From NCBI GenBank assembly GCA_946537565.1, contig CAMNFW010000043.1:1-12268 (forward strand): a DNA stretch of 12,268 nucleotides, written 5' to 3'. A model generated the notes under the pieces. It had not been told where the DNA came from and ran no database searches. It was given only the letters and a program-made list of their open reading frames with translations. A program made the position numbers and the translations under genes. Positions 6,318 to 12,268 of the stretch are shown here, piece after piece. Positions within the stretch are counted from its first letter, which is position 1; each line of letters starts with the position of its first letter. Origin of the DNA: an uncultured Ruminococcus sp. (GTDB taxonomy: Bacteria > Bacillota > Clostridia > Oscillospirales > Ruminococcaceae).

Positions 6318-7592
6318 TTACCTCTCGATTATCTGAGATCTGTCAGGTCCTACACCTACCATGCTTACCGGACAGCCAACCAGCTCTTCCAGTCTTGCTA
6401 TATACTTTTTGCAGTTTTCCGGAAGCTCATCAAAGCTGCGGCAGCCGGAAATGTCCTCGGTAAAGCCGGGGAATTCCTCGTATACAGGTGTACAGCCCTC
6501 CAGCTCTTCAAGAGTAGGCGGGAAGTTTTCTATAACTCTTCCGTCAGGCATTTTGTATGCTGTACAGATCTTAAGGGTATCAAGGTTAGCCAGTGTGTCA
6601 AGCTTGTTGATAGCCAGGCTGTCCAGACCGTTTACTCTAACAGAATGACGAACGATAACTGCATCGAACCAGCCAGTTCTTCTTGGTCTTCCGGTGGTTG
6701 TACCGAACTCACCGCCCACGTTTCTGATCTGCTCGCCGATCTCATCATCAAGCTCTGTTGGGAAAGGTCCCTTGCCGACACGGGTGGTGTAAGCCTTGGC
6801 AACACCGATGATATTGGTAATGATCTTAGGTCCCACGCCTGTACCGATACATACACCGGCTGACAGCGGATGAGATGAAGTTACATATGGATATGTTCCG
6901 AAATCAATGTCAAGAAGTGTAGCCTGAGCGCCCTCGAACATAATGGTCTTGCCAGCCTTGTCAGCCTCGAAGGTCAGCACTGAAACGTCATCAACAAAGG
7001 GAAGAAGTCTCTTTCCGTACTCAGTGTACTCAGCAGTAACAGCGTCAAGGTCAAAGGCTTCGCCGCCGTAAACCTCGGTGATGATCTTGTTTTTGAGCTT
7101 TCCGGTGGACTGGATCTTCTCTGCCAGCACCTCCGGGTGGACAAGATCATAAACTCTGATTCCGCAGCGCTCGTACTTATCCATATATGCAGGACCGATA
7201 CCTCTCTTGGTGGTACCGATATCTTTTCCGCCTCTGAAAGCCTCTGAGAGACCGTCCAGAGCGATGTGCCACGGCATTACAACATGGGCACGGGGATCTA
7301 TCTTAAGGTTTGCAGTTGATATGCCTCTGCCTTCAAGTCCGTCAAGCTCGCCTATGAAATCCTTAGGATCAAGAACAACTCCTGCTCCGATAAGGCAAAG
7401 TGTATCTTTATAGAGGATTCCCGATGGGATAAGGTGGAGCTTATAGACCTCACCATTATTGACAACGGTATGACCTGCATTGTTTCCGCCCTGTGAACGG
7501 ACAACTACATCTGCACGGGAAGAGATAATGTCGATTATCTTTCCTTTTCCCTCGTCTCCCCATTGAGTTCCGATAACGATATTTGCTGGCAT
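6318..7592 (-). CDS. purA: Adenylosuccinate synthetase
   Basis: Catalyses IMP + aspartate + GTP to adenylosuccinate, the first committed step from IMP to AMP, in the cytoplasm. It has 424 aa, the usual length. Landmarks match the well-studied E. coli numbering: GTQWGDEGKGK (8-18) with catalytic D13, and NNAGHTV with H41. The IMP loop is GTTKRGIGPAY (126-136), the aspartate loop TRVGKGPFPTEL (270-281), and GTTTGRPRRTGWFD (297-310) and NKLD (329-332) contact the nucleotides. The protein is intact. The frame extends upstream to 7634, but MPANIVIGTQWG is the family's natural N-terminus, and AGAGG at 7600-7604 lies 7 nt before ATG 7592. A strong promoter lies about 50 bp upstream. No terminator separates it from the secreted dockerin protein gene downstream. 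Confidence 0.97.
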   Translation of the reverse strand: MPANIVIGTQWGDEGKGKIIDIISSRADVVVRSQGGNNAGHTVVNNGEVYKLHLIPSGILYKDTLCLIGAGVVLDPKDFIGELDGLEGRGISTANLKIDPRAHVVMPWHIALDGLSEAFRGGKDIGTTKRGIGPAYMDKYERCGIRVYDLVHPEVLAEKIQSTGKLKNKIITEVYGGEAFDLDAVTAEYTEYGKRLLPFVDDVSVLTFEADKAGKTIMFEGAQATLLDIDFGTYPYVTSSHPLSAGVCIGTGVGPKIITNIIGVAKAYTTRVGKGPFPTELDDEIGEQIRNVGGEFGTTTGRPRRTGWFDAVIVRHSVRVNGLDSLAINKLDTLANLDTLKICTAYKMPDGRVIENFPPTLEELEGCTPVYEEFPGFTEDISGCRSFDELPENCKKYIARLEELVGCPVSMVGVGPDRSQIIER

Positions 7593-7617
7593 ATAATTTC
7601 CTCTTTTCATAAAAATC

Positions 7618-7633
7618 TGTGCATATTTGCACA
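7618..7633. promoter_or_regulatory. Inverted repeat TGTGCA-TATT-TGCACA in the purA leader
   Basis: Perfect 6-bp arms around a 4-bp centre, a few bases downstream of the predicted purA transcription start. It could be a repressor operator or a 5' stem-loop on the mRNA. It does not resemble the Bacillus PurR box. Confidence 0.45.
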
Positions 7634-7643
7634 CTTACAATTT

Positions 7644-7672
7644 ATTATATCACACAATGCAGATTTTTTCAA
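7644..7672 (-). promoter_or_regulatory. Sigma-A promoter of purA
   Basis: On the minus strand TTGAAA (7672-7667), a 17-bp spacer, then TATAAT (7649-7644). The leader to ATG 7592 is about 45 nt and contains the inverted repeat at 7618-7633. Confidence 0.85.
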
Positions 7673-7700
7673 GGGATAATTGAAAATATTTTTCTGCATT

Positions 7701-7728
7701 TTACTGCAAATTACTGGTAATTTTACTG
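7701..7728. promoter_or_regulatory. Three TTACTG direct repeats in the shared purA/exporter upstream region
   Basis: TTACTG occurs at 7701, 7711 and 7723, that is at 10- and 12-bp steps, about one helical turn. The middle copy also forms the inverted repeat AAATTAC-TG-GTAATTT (7708-7723). The cluster lies about 30 bp upstream of the purA -35 and 35 bp upstream of the exporter -35. That is a place where an activator, for example an OmpR/PhoB-type regulator, could act on either promoter. Confidence 0.4.
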
Positions 7729-7762
7729 AGGGGATTTTTTTTTGTTTTTTTTAAAAATATAT

Positions 7763-7791
7763 TTGTATTTCCGGAAATAATATGTTATAAT
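7763..7791 (+). promoter_or_regulatory. Extended -10 promoter of the LysE-family operon with embedded palindrome
   Basis: TTGTAT (7763-7768), 17 bp, TATAAT (7786-7791) with TG at 7783-7784. TTCCGGAA (7769-7776) follows the -35 directly and is the centre of the perfect 14-bp palindrome TATTTCCGGAAATA (7766-7779). The layout equals that of the promoter at 9643-9671. Confidence 0.75.
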
Positions 7792-7826
7792 AGTATTGAC
7801 TATTCTTAAGGAGGGCTTAGCCTGTA

Positions 7827-7955
7827 ATGATCATTATCCAAAGACAATTCTCGAAAGACAAAATTTTCAACGATCCCACCGCCGGCACATATACTGTATC
7901 ATGCTGGACATTATCAAAAGAGCTTCATCTTTGCTCAGAAAGGAAATTTTTCTGA
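7827..7955 (+). CDS. Possible 42-codon small protein or leader peptide before the exporter
   Basis: An open frame from ATG 7827 to TGA 7953-7955 encodes 42 residues, beginning MIIIQRQFSKDKIFND and ending in CSERKFF, with two cysteines and no membrane helix. AAGGAGGG (7808-7815) lies upstream, with an 11-nt gap that is longer than ideal. The small stem GGC-TTA-GCC (7814-7822) could partly hide that site. The next gene starts 1 nt after its stop, so its translation probably assists or gates initiation of the exporter gene. It is the first open frame after a strong promoter. I recognise no family. It could be a regulatory leader rather than a stable protein; no transcription attenuator is evident. 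Confidence 0.5.
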   Translation: MIIIQRQFSKDKIFNDPTAGTYTVSCWTLSKELHLCSERKFF

Positions 7956-7956
7956 T

Positions 7957-8574
7957 ATGATGTTTTTTCTGAAAGGACTGCTTGTCGGTCTGATTTTCGG
8001 CATTCCAGCCGGACCGGTCGGCGCATTATGTGTTCAGAGAAGTCTGCAATACGGCATGAAAAGCGGTATGATAACCGGTCTCGGTTCTTCAGCGGCAGAC
8101 TGTTTTTATGCAGCTGTGGGAGCTTTCGGCATCTCAGCTGTTTCAGATTTTTTGCAGGAGCATACAACTGCCGTTAAACTGGCAGGCGGTATCCTTGTAC
8201 TGGGACTCGGAATATCCATACTCCTGAAAAAACACAATGACGATGTTCTGGTTGAACGAAAAATAGGCTATCCTGCAATGTTCATGTCATCGCTGGGGCT
8301 TGGCATCGCAAATCCGGCAGCTGTTATAACTATAATGTTCGGCTTCTCTTACCTCGGCATAAACTGCGGAAAAAGTATACTTAAAGGCTCTATTCTCGTA
8401 TTCGGCGTACTTATCGGCACTCTCATCTGGTGGCTGACCCTTTCCTCAGTTTCAGGTGTTATCAAGTCAAAATTCGGCAGCGAAGGCTTCAACAAAATGA
8501 ACAAGGTTCTCGGCAGCATAATGATAGGCTTTAGCGTTGTGATCTTTGGTGATCTGATCGTGAAAGCCTTCTGA
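7957..8574 (+). CDS. LysE/RhtB-family membrane exporter
   Basis: 205 aa, typical length for this amino-acid/metabolite exporter family of the cytoplasmic membrane. The family signature GIPAGPVG lies at 15-22 at the end of the first helix. The conserved NP pair (IANPAAVITIMFGF, N119-P120) is also present. Six hydrophobic segments lie at about 5-27, 40-60, 72-90, 106-130, 143-165 and 183-203. The charged loop KKHNDDVLVERK (91-102) separates the two halves. Substrate cannot be told from sequence; members export lysine, threonine/homoserine, cysteine and related compounds. ATG 7957 and ATG 7960 are adjacent and either could be used; AAAGG (7939-7943) serves both. It is coupled to the 42-codon ORF with a 1-nt gap and is followed by a strong terminator. 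Confidence 0.9.
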   Translation: MMFFLKGLLVGLIFGIPAGPVGALCVQRSLQYGMKSGMITGLGSSAADCFYAAVGAFGISAVSDFLQEHTTAVKLAGGILVLGLGISILLKKHNDDVLVERKIGYPAMFMSSLGLGIANPAAVITIMFGFSYLGINCGKSILKGSILVFGVLIGTLIWWLTLSSVSGVIKSKFGSEGFNKMNKVLGSIMIGFSVVIFGDLIVKAF

Positions 8575-8595
8575 GATGTTTAAAGATATAATTAA

Positions 8596-8627
8596 AAAGT
8601 CCGGCATCGAACCGGACTTTCTTTTTT
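8596..8627. terminator. Bidirectional intrinsic terminator
   Basis: AAAGTCCGG (8596-8604) and CCGGACTTT (8612-8620) form a perfect 9-bp stem around CATCGAA, followed by T-runs on the plus strand (8618-8627). A-rich sequence before the stem serves the minus strand. It ends the exporter operon and, from the other side, the flavoprotein transcript. Confidence 0.9.
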
Positions 8628-8643
8628 GGAGATTTTACTTTCC

Positions 8644-8718
8644 GGCGGCTGTGAGCCTGCAAATCGCCGCTGCATCACAGTGACACGGGAAATCGCACAA
8701 AATCCCACATCGACCGCC
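8644..8718 (-). other. Potentially structured 3' region of the flavoprotein transcript
   Basis: GGCGG (8644-8648) can pair with CCGCC (8714-8718), enclosing two further stems. CTGTGA (8649-8654) pairs with TCACAG (8675-8680), extended by TGCA/TGCA after a bulge. GGGA (8687-8690) pairs with TCCC (8703-8706). The three-way layout lies between the flavoprotein stop and the shared terminator. It is not a tRNA. A small RNA or mRNA 3' structure is possible, but chance pairing is not excluded. Confidence 0.25.
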
Positions 8719-8736
8719 TTATCAATATTTTCCCTT

Positions 8737-9591
8737 TTATTTATTTTCCGCAAGATAATTGATAATGCTGTGAGCAGCAACATTTCCCTCGCCGGCTGCT
8801 TTGGTGTATTGATAGGGTCTGCCAGTGCAGTCTCCGGCAGCATAACAGCCGGGCAGATTCGTCTGCTGAGTGCGGTCGACCTTGATGTGACCGTTTTCAG
8901 TTTCGACCTCTTTGATGAGACTGGTCAGCGATACCGACGTTCTGAGGCAGAAAACTCCCGACACGCTTATGCTCTCTCCGCTGGTCAGCACAATGCCTTC
9001 AACGTGACCTTCACCTGAGATCTCCTTCGGTCTGTCAGTGTGAACAGTTACATTCGGAAGCTCTATCCCGCAGTCCTTATACGTCGGAAAAAGGTCAATA
9101 TGTGCAGCAAGTCCGGCAAGATATTCAGCCTCATGTTCAAGCCTTTTTGCTCCAAGAATAACCGCAATATCCTTTCCCTTGTACAGCAGACCGTCACAGG
9201 TAGCGCAGTAGCTCACGCCGTGTCCGAGAAGCTTATCCTCATTGGGAAGCGTTCCGGTCTGAGCAATTCCGGAAGCAAGCAGAACCGTCTTTGCTTCACA
9301 AAAATCCGCACCGGCAAGTATCGCATAATGGTCTCCCATCGGCACGATATTGTTTACGACACTGTCCGTAACTTCCAGCTCCATCTGCTGAGCATGAGCC
9401 TGAAAAGCCGCTGCCAGTTCAGCTCCGGAAACCGCCGGAAAACCGGGATAATTGTTGATCTTCTCAGCCTTAGCCACCTTCTCGCAGATATTCTTTGAGC
9501 CGAACCAGATGATATTTTTCTTGTGTATTTTCAAGGTCAGGGCAGCGGAAAGACCTGCCGGTCCTGTTCCGATTATCGCTGCATCATACAT
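8737..9591 (-). CDS. Thioredoxin-reductase-like flavoprotein lacking the NADPH motifs
   Basis: 284 aa, slightly shorter than standard bacterial thioredoxin reductase (about 310-320). FAD binding is intact: GTGPAG (8-13) at the N-terminus and GCYAAGDCTGRPYQYTKAAGEG-type sequence at about 248-269. The redox-active disulfide is present as CATC (C129, C132) in GVSYCATCDG. The middle domain, however, has VILGAKRLEHEAEYL (144-158) where NADPH enzymes have a GGGDSA-like motif. It also has HIDLFPTYKD where they have the HRR arginines that hold the NADPH phosphate. This fits the clostridial ferredoxin-dependent flavin thioredoxin reductases, which lost pyridine-nucleotide binding. It may therefore reduce thioredoxin or a related protein with ferredoxin electrons. 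AGAGG at 9600-9604 supports the start. It has its own strong promoter, and no thioredoxin gene is nearby. Confidence 0.88.
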   Translation of the reverse strand: MYDAAIIGTGPAGLSAALTLKIHKKNIIWFGSKNICEKVAKAEKINNYPGFPAVSGAELAAAFQAHAQQMELEVTDSVVNNIVPMGDHYAILAGADFCEAKTVLLASGIAQTGTLPNEDKLLGHGVSYCATCDGLLYKGKDIAVILGAKRLEHEAEYLAGLAAHIDLFPTYKDCGIELPNVTVHTDRPKEISGEGHVEGIVLTSGESISVSGVFCLRTSVSLTSLIKEVETENGHIKVDRTQQTNLPGCYAAGDCTGRPYQYTKAAGEGNVAAHSIINYLAENK

Positions 9592-9622
9592 CAGACATTC
9601 CTCTTTTCCATATAATAGTATT

Positions 9623-9635
9623 CAGCATTTTGCTG
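9623..9635 (-). promoter_or_regulatory. Short palindrome at the flavoprotein transcription start
   Basis: CAGCA-TTT-TGCTG (plus strand) is a perfect 5-bp inverted repeat whose right edge is about 8 bp downstream of the -10. On the transcript it would be a hairpin at or near the extreme 5' end, or it could be an operator. Confidence 0.3.
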
Positions 9636-9642
9636 TTATTAT

Positions 9643-9671
9643 ATTATAACATTTTTCTTCCGGAATGTCAA
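9643..9671 (-). promoter_or_regulatory. Strong promoter of the flavoprotein gene with embedded TTCCGGAA
   Basis: On the minus strand a perfect TTGACA (9671-9666) is followed directly by TTCCGGAA (9665-9658), 9 nt ending in TGT, and a perfect TATAAT (9648-9643). The spacer is 17 bp and the -10 is extended. The layout equals that of the promoter at 7763-7791. Confidence 0.85.
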
Positions 9672-9692
9672 TATAATTAAAATTTCAAAAAA

Positions 9693-12071
9693 TCAACTGC
9701 GCTCACTTAAATATATCGACAGCCGGCTCTGCATTACATCTGCACATTCCTCAGCTGTGCAGCCGCCTTTCAGGAAACGCTGCATTTCCTCGTCACCAAT
9801 GCTGTAAAATTCACTGCCGGGATAAAACGCATATGAGCCTGAATCATCATAAACTGACTGGCTGATAAGCTCCCTCACCCCGGCGATGACCTCATCGTCC
9901 ACATATCCCAGCTCGTCATATCCGCCGTCAATTCCCAAAGAATAGAGATATCCGGTATAATTTTCCTCGCCCTTGCAATACTGATTATCCTGGGGAAGCT
10001 TCTCAAATTCCGCAGCAATTTTCATGCCGCTTTCGGTTATCGGGAAGCCATAGACCTGCCTTTGCGAAGACTTATGGGTCTTGTAAAAATCATCACTGCA
10101 CCACCAGCGCAAATACTGCCATGCCAGATCTTTATTCTCCGAGCTTTTGCTTATTCCAAAGCAGTGAAAGCCGTTTTCGATCGTGACCGGAGCTTTTACA
10201 CCAACAGGCTCACCCATTATTTTCACCGGTTCGCCGCCGAATTCCCCTTTGAAAACGTTCAGATACTCACGGAACATTCCGATATGTTCTGTTGCAAACA
10301 TGACCTTGTCCTCACGGTACTGATTCTGCTGCATATAATAATCCTCAGCAGCCTCTTCTTCAGTCGGCTCCCGCCATTCACTCTCGATGTCATAGACCTC
10401 TGCGCCGTTGCAATAATTGAGATAATGCAGAAAATCAGGCTCATCAAAATGACAGACACCTTCCTTGAAATCAGCCCATTTTGCCCAATATACCGTATTT
10501 GTCCGCAAAAGCTTCGTGTCATTTTCATTCCAGCGGAAAAATCCCTCGACCATAACTCCTTCCGGCGGAGATTCCAGAAGGTCGATGTAGGTGTCCAAAT
10601 TCCATTGATTTATATTTTTTACAAATTTTTCCTTTGCGATTTTATTTAGCTTAAGCGTAAAAGCATTTGTAATCACCGGAATTTCGCCGTCTATTTCCAT
10701 AAAATCCAGAGCCTGCGGAAGTATGTTCTGCCGGTTCACCTCGCTGTCACCATCAATGAACTGGTCAAGATCAACAAATGCGCTCTTTCCGATCATATCA
10801 ATCCCGCAAAAATCACCGCTTCTGTTCATCGCAAAAACGTCCGGAAGCTCGCCGGAAACCGCATCACGCTCAAAGCTTTCCTGAGCCTTTTCCCTGCCGT
10901 CCTCGGAATAATCTCCATAGACCTTGAATTTCACCTGAAAATCGGGAGCTGTCTCGTAAAAAAGCTCAGTTTCCTCTGAAAGTGTCCGCTGCATAGAATC
11001 GCCGTCAACTCCTACTGTTATGACAGGGATATTCTCCAGCTCCTCCGGTGAACACGGGTCATACCAATAAACTCTGGTCTTGAAGCTGGTATAGCTTGAC
11101 TGAACAACTGCGAAAACTCCGTTGTCTGATACAAAACCGGTGATCTCATTAAAATTCGCACCGCTGGCATTTATGCTGAAAAGTGGCTGCATTTCGTCAT
11201 TTTCCGAGTTCAAGCCATAGATAGTGCTGCGTGTGTTCACAAACATGGAATACTCCTCATTTCCGCAGCTGATGCCCTGAATCGTTTCGGAAACAGAAAC
11301 TTCTGCCCCGGAGCTTTCAAGCTCGCCGTCCACAAGCCTGCGGAACTTGACTTTGTCATCGCCCATGTTCACGGCGCAGACGATCGCACCGCTGGAATCT
11401 CTGCCTGTTTCTTCAATTTTCTCGTCACCTGTCAGCACCGGCTGCGAGATTTTTTGACCGTCAGCACTTATGACATAATACTCATTGTCAACGCTTATCA
11501 TGAGATAGTCACCGTCAAAGGCTGCCTCGCCTAAATACGTCTTCATTCCCGGTTCAGCAGGAAAATCTTCCAGTGTATTCTCACTCACAAGCTCACCAGC
11601 TGCGGAATAAACCTTTATCATGAAGCTGTATTCCGCCGCTTCATCGTAAAGCTCCATGTCATGATCAGGCGACGAAAGATCAGGCTCCGGCAGATCACCG
11701 TAATCGGCGTGAACAAGAAATTCACAGAAATTTCCGCTGCCGTCAGAGGCTGCATTATAAACCGTTCCAATGTCAAAATCATTTACAACGATTTTTTCCC
11801 AGCTGTCAAGATTGCCGCTGGCGTGCCAGAATTCCGGTGACTCCTCTCCTGATCCGATAATGAAATTATCATTTCCCGAATTATAGCCTTCCATAGTGTA
11901 GATCATATTAAGATCTTCCGGAAGCGGCAAGGGTCGTTTCTTGTAAGCGGCATTTGCAAGAGCCTCAGTGTCTGCGGTTATTACCGCTGTTGAAGATGAC
12001 TGCTCAGACTTTGAACTGCACGAGCTGCACATCATTGCAGCCAGCAAAGATATTGCCAAAAGTTTTTTCAT
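9693..12071 (-). CDS. Large extracellular solute-binding lipoprotein
   Basis: 792 aa. A lipoprotein signal peptide (MKKLLAISLLAAMMCSSC) offers two lipidation cysteines, C15 and C18; neither has a perfect lipobox, and C18 with two preceding serines fits better. A Ser/Thr tether follows. About 50-350 is made of short beta-type segments like a propeller (for example YYVISADGQKISQPVL). About 350-792 resembles the family 1 solute-binding fold of ABC importers: GELPDVFAMN (408-417), FHCFGISKSSENKDLAWQYL (635-654) and C-terminal FLKGGCTAEECADVM (766-780). This is about twice the usual binding-protein length because of the N-terminal domain. It is expected on the outer face of the membrane, delivering sugar or another ligand to permeases encoded elsewhere. 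GAAAGGG (12081-12087) lies 9 nt before ATG 12071. No intrinsic terminator follows before the flavoprotein promoter. Confidence 0.85.
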   Translation of the reverse strand: MKKLLAISLLAAMMCSSCSSKSEQSSSTAVITADTEALANAAYKKRPLPLPEDLNMIYTMEGYNSGNDNFIIGSGEESPEFWHASGNLDSWEKIVVNDFDIGTVYNAASDGSGNFCEFLVHADYGDLPEPDLSSPDHDMELYDEAAEYSFMIKVYSAAGELVSENTLEDFPAEPGMKTYLGEAAFDGDYLMISVDNEYYVISADGQKISQPVLTGDEKIEETGRDSSGAIVCAVNMGDDKVKFRRLVDGELESSGAEVSVSETIQGISCGNEEYSMFVNTRSTIYGLNSENDEMQPLFSINASGANFNEITGFVSDNGVFAVVQSSYTSFKTRVYWYDPCSPEELENIPVITVGVDGDSMQRTLSEETELFYETAPDFQVKFKVYGDYSEDGREKAQESFERDAVSGELPDVFAMNRSGDFCGIDMIGKSAFVDLDQFIDGDSEVNRQNILPQALDFMEIDGEIPVITNAFTLKLNKIAKEKFVKNINQWNLDTYIDLLESPPEGVMVEGFFRWNENDTKLLRTNTVYWAKWADFKEGVCHFDEPDFLHYLNYCNGAEVYDIESEWREPTEEEAAEDYYMQQNQYREDKVMFATEHIGMFREYLNVFKGEFGGEPVKIMGEPVGVKAPVTIENGFHCFGISKSSENKDLAWQYLRWWCSDDFYKTHKSSQRQVYGFPITESGMKIAAEFEKLPQDNQYCKGEENYTGYLYSLGIDGGYDELGYVDDEVIAGVRELISQSVYDDSGSYAFYPGSEFYSIGDEEMQRFLKGGCTAEECADVMQSRLSIYLSERS

Positions 12072-12268
12072 AAAACGCAGCCCTTTCGTGTTTATTTGAA
12101 TAAAGTGATTTTAAAGGCTGAAAAAGACGATATTTTTTAAAACTTTGGCGGTTCCTACAAATATCAGTGCTGTGATTTGTGCAGCTGTACAGATCAACAC
12201 CCGAACGGCTGCTAAAAAAAATGTGTCTTAATTATTATTTTATTGTTAATTGATTATATATTAAAGTC
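12072..12268. other. Upstream region of the lipoprotein gene; no gene seen
   Basis: 197 bp without a supportable gene on either strand. It contains the lipoprotein ribosome site, the self-complementary octamer CTGTACAG near 12184 and an A/T-rich right end. No convincing -35/-10 pair with 16-18 bp spacing was found for the leftward gene, so its promoter may be weak, activator-dependent or outside the window. Confidence 0.5.

Noticed and set aside
6417..6424. Further TTCCGGAA copies inside genes (also near 9266 and 11914)
   Set aside because: They lie in coding sequence, where they arise from common codons such as CTT-CCG-GAA, and have no promoter context.
7593..7634. Extended start for purA
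   Set aside because: The upstream codons overlap the ribosome site and the leader inverted repeat; the family N-terminus is at 7592.
7801..7956. A riboswitch in front of the LysE-family gene
   Set aside because: No lysine, manganese or guanidine riboswitch core motif was found, and the leader is occupied by the small open frame.
8644..8718. A tRNA-like element
   Set aside because: The length and outer stem fit roughly, but there is no TTCGANNC T-loop, no proper 7-bp acceptor and no anticodon arm.
8592..8843. 83-codon minus-strand frame across the terminator region
   Set aside because: It runs through the terminator stem and into the flavoprotein in a different frame, and has no ribosome site.
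10062..10649. 195-codon plus-strand frame opposite the lipoprotein
   Set aside because: It is the shadow of the binding-protein gene, with no start signal or recognisable domain.

Overview
The window looks like chromosomal DNA of a Ruminococcus-type gut Clostridia (Oscillospiraceae). Base composition is moderate, Shine-Dalgarno sites are strong, sigma-A promoters are textbook, and one secreted protein ends in a type I dockerin with the DASDAS / STGG style of Ruminococcus cellulosome or amylosome proteins. There are no rRNA or tRNA genes, CRISPR arrays, insertion sequences or phage genes. The species cannot be fixed from this stretch.

Layout, left to right. (1) 1-238, minus: the N-terminus of an unidentified two-helix membrane protein, divergent from (2) 462-2586, plus: a two-component pair, an OmpR/PhoB response regulator and a HisKA/HATPase sensor kinase, overlapping by 14 nt. 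(3) 2742-3319, plus: a terminator, then a Fur-family repressor with a near-consensus Fur box on its own transcription start. (4) 3282-3404, minus: a possible 40-codon small gene antisense to the fur end. (5) 3474-3974, plus: a small four-helix membrane protein, closed by a bidirectional terminator. (6) 7592 down to 4029, minus: purA, a secreted transglutaminase-dockerin protein and an acidic repeat-bearing membrane protein. The last two are clearly coupled, and no terminator separates them from purA. (7) 7763-8574, plus: a promoter, a 42-codon small ORF and a LysE/RhtB-family exporter, then another bidirectional terminator. (8) 9671 down to 8737, minus: a thioredoxin-reductase-like flavoprotein without the usual NADPH-binding motifs. 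(9) 12071 down to 9693, minus: a large solute-binding lipoprotein; its likely permease partners are outside the window.

How the parts may work together: most transcription units here are independent housekeeping or surface functions, namely sensing, metal homeostasis, AMP synthesis, a cellulosome-type cell-surface protein and carbohydrate or peptide uptake. The most unusual signal is regulatory. The promoters of the LysE-family operon and of the thioredoxin-reductase-like gene share the same layout, with a perfect TTCCGGAA palindrome directly after the -35 hexamer, 9 nt, then an extended -10 TGTTATAAT. A third copy, inside a 12-bp palindrome, lies in the spacer of a weaker promoter in front of the 40-codon ORF. 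This suggests a small regulon under an unidentified regulator, perhaps linked to thiol or amino-acid homeostasis; that last step is inference. No complete novel defence or biosynthetic system is visible.
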